From the NCBI GenBank assembly GCA_013698435.1, contig JACCVA010000058.1, forward strand, positions 1 to 5,695: a DNA stretch of 5,695 bases, in the 5' to 3' direction. The translations under genes were made by a program, and so were the position numbers. Below, one piece after another: positions 4,708 through 5,695 of this stretch (positions within the stretch are counted from its first letter, which is position 1; the number at the start of each line of letters is the position of its first letter). The stretch is from Nocardioidaceae bacterium (lineage in GTDB: Bacteria; Actinomycetota; Actinomycetes; Propionibacteriales; Nocardioidaceae). The notes beneath the pieces were generated by a model. That model was not told the DNA's origin. It saw nothing but the letters and a program-made list of their open reading frames with translations, and did not search any database.

Positions 4708-5695
4708 ATGTCCGAGATGGCGACGACGACCGAGGCTGCGGCGAGCGCGTCAGCCGCCAAGCGCAGCACCTCTGTGGCGCTGTTGGGCAGCACGATCGAC
4801 GGCACGCCGTTGCCGCGTCTGCGCAGGCGGTTGACGCCGCTGTCCTTCCACAGCGACGTCGTGTGGGGCTGGTTGGCGCCGATCGTCATCACCGTGTGCG
4901 CCGGCATCCTGCAGTTCTGGAACCTCAGCACCCCGCACGACATCACGTTCGACGAGACGTACTACGCCAAAGACGCCTACTCGCTGCTGATCAAGCATCA
5001 CGCCACCAATTTCGAGAACGACGGCAACGACAAGAACGGCAGCGAGGCGGACGCCAAGATCAACGCGGGCACGACCGAGGGGATCTTCGCCGACGGTCCG
5101 AGCCTGGTGGTGCACCCCGAGGTCGGCAAGTGGATGATCGCCATTGGCGAGTGGCTGTTCGGCATGACGTCGTTCGGTTGGCGGTTCTCGTCAGCCGTCA
5201 TCGGCACGCTGATGATCTTGGTGATGTGCCGTCTCGTCCGACGGCTCACCGGGTCGACGCTGCTCGGCTGCATCGCCGGGGCACTGCTGGCGTTCGACGG
5301 CCTGCACTTCGTGATGTCACGGATCGCGCTGCTCGACATCTTCTTGGCATTCTGGTTGCTCTGCGGGGTGCACTGCCTGGTAGCGGACCGAGACTGGGGG
5401 CGGCTCAAGCTGGCCAGACGGTACGAGATCTCGCCGACGTTCGGCCGCTGGGAGTTGGGCCCGGTGCGAGGCTTCTTGCTGCGACCGTGGCGGATCACGG
5501 CTGGCGTCTGTTTCGGTCTCGCCGCGGGCACCAAGTGGAGCGCGGTCTTCGTGGTGGGTGGCTTCGGCCTGCTGATCTGGCTCTGGGACTCAGGCATGAG
5601 GCGCTCGATCGGCGTGAGGTGGGCTCCCCTCAAGTCGTTGCTCGTCGACGCCATCCCGTCGTTCTTCTCGATCATCGTGGTAGGGCTGATCGTCT
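4708..5695 (+). CDS. pmt: Protein O-mannosyltransferase (GT39/PMT family), 3' end outside window
   Basis: The visible 329 residues are the N-terminal part of a multispanning membrane glycosyltransferase; family members run about 500-600 residues. It transfers mannose from polyprenyl-phosphate-mannose to Ser/Thr of proteins crossing the membrane via Sec. A basic, Ala/Ser/Thr-rich cytoplasmic tail (1-50) precedes the first membrane segment (about 52-71). The catalytic acidic pair follows at once in the first outer loop: FDETYYAKDAY, Asp82-Glu83. An Asn/Asp-rich stretch (100-130) leads to VHPEVGKWMIAIGEWLFG (135-152), a conserved PMT loop, then WRFSSAVIG and several more hydrophobic segments (GCIAGALLAF, LLDIFLAFWLLCG, VFVVGGFGLLIWLW). 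AFDGLHFVMSRIALLDI is typical of the family. I chose ATG 4708 because AGGA lies 7 nt upstream. ATG 4717 in the same frame is the alternative and changes three residues. A Pmt gene divergent from rsmI is the usual actinobacterial arrangement. Confidence 0.94.
   Translation, partial: MSEMATTTEAAASASAAKRSTSVALLGSTIDGTPLPRLRRRLTPLSFHSDVVWGWLAPIVITVCAGILQFWNLSTPHDITFDETYYAKDAYSLLIKHHATNFENDGNDKNGSEADAKINAGTTEGIFADGPSLVVHPEVGKWMIAIGEWLFGMTSFGWRFSSAVIGTLMILVMCRLVRRLTGSTLLGCIAGALLAFDGLHFVMSRIALLDIFLAFWLLCGVHCLVADRDWGRLKLARRYEISPTFGRWELGPVRGFLLRPWRITAGVCFGLAAGTKWSAVFVVGGFGLLIWLWDSGMRRSIGVRWAPLKSLLVDAIPSFFSIIVVGLIV

Noticed and set aside
4998..5675. 225-codon minus-strand open frame opposite pmt
   Set aside because: The plus-strand frame encodes clear PMT motifs and membrane segments across the same region. 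The minus product has no coherent domain.

Overview
The window looks like a chromosomal segment from a high-GC actinomycete. All genes have strong G/C third-position bias. The proteins read as actinobacterial versions, and the gene order rsmI, metG, tatD, rpfB, with an actinobacterial-type protein O-mannosyltransferase gene read divergently from rsmI, matches a conserved actinobacterial neighbourhood. Genus cannot be set from this sequence. I see no insertion sequence, CRISPR array, tRNA, rRNA or phage gene. Nearly all of the window is ordinary core genome, and the unexplained structure sits mainly in the two intergenic leaders.

Layout. Reading leftwards (minus strand) from about 4.63 kb: rsmI (16S rRNA C1402 2'-O-methyltransferase, 4632-3808); a 121-bp gap with unusual overlapping inverted repeats; metG (methionyl-tRNA synthetase, 3686-2076); tatD (metal-dependent hydrolase/DNase, 2073-1189), which starts 2 nt after metG stops; a 242-bp gap with several hairpins and a T7 run; and rpfB (resuscitation-promoting factor/G5-domain cell-wall protein, 946 to beyond the left edge). 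rpfB is cut inside a Pro-rich linker made of a 60-bp tandem repeat, so its predicted catalytic domain lies outside. On the plus strand pmt (O-mannosyltransferase, 4708 to beyond the right edge) starts 75 bp from rsmI, so both share a short divergent promoter region holding a 13-bp palindrome.

How it fits together. The leftward cluster joins ribosome/tRNA functions (RsmI, MetRS), a housekeeping hydrolase (TatD) and a cell-wall growth factor (RpfB). The divergent gene modifies secreted proteins at the membrane. The points most worth a second look are: (1) a three-segment, mutually exclusive pairing arrangement between rsmI and metG that looks like an RNA switch or attenuator; (2) a MetRS whose class I HIGH signature reads SIGN; (3) a structured rpfB leader with competing pairings; and (4) the near-identical tandem repeat in the RpfB linker.
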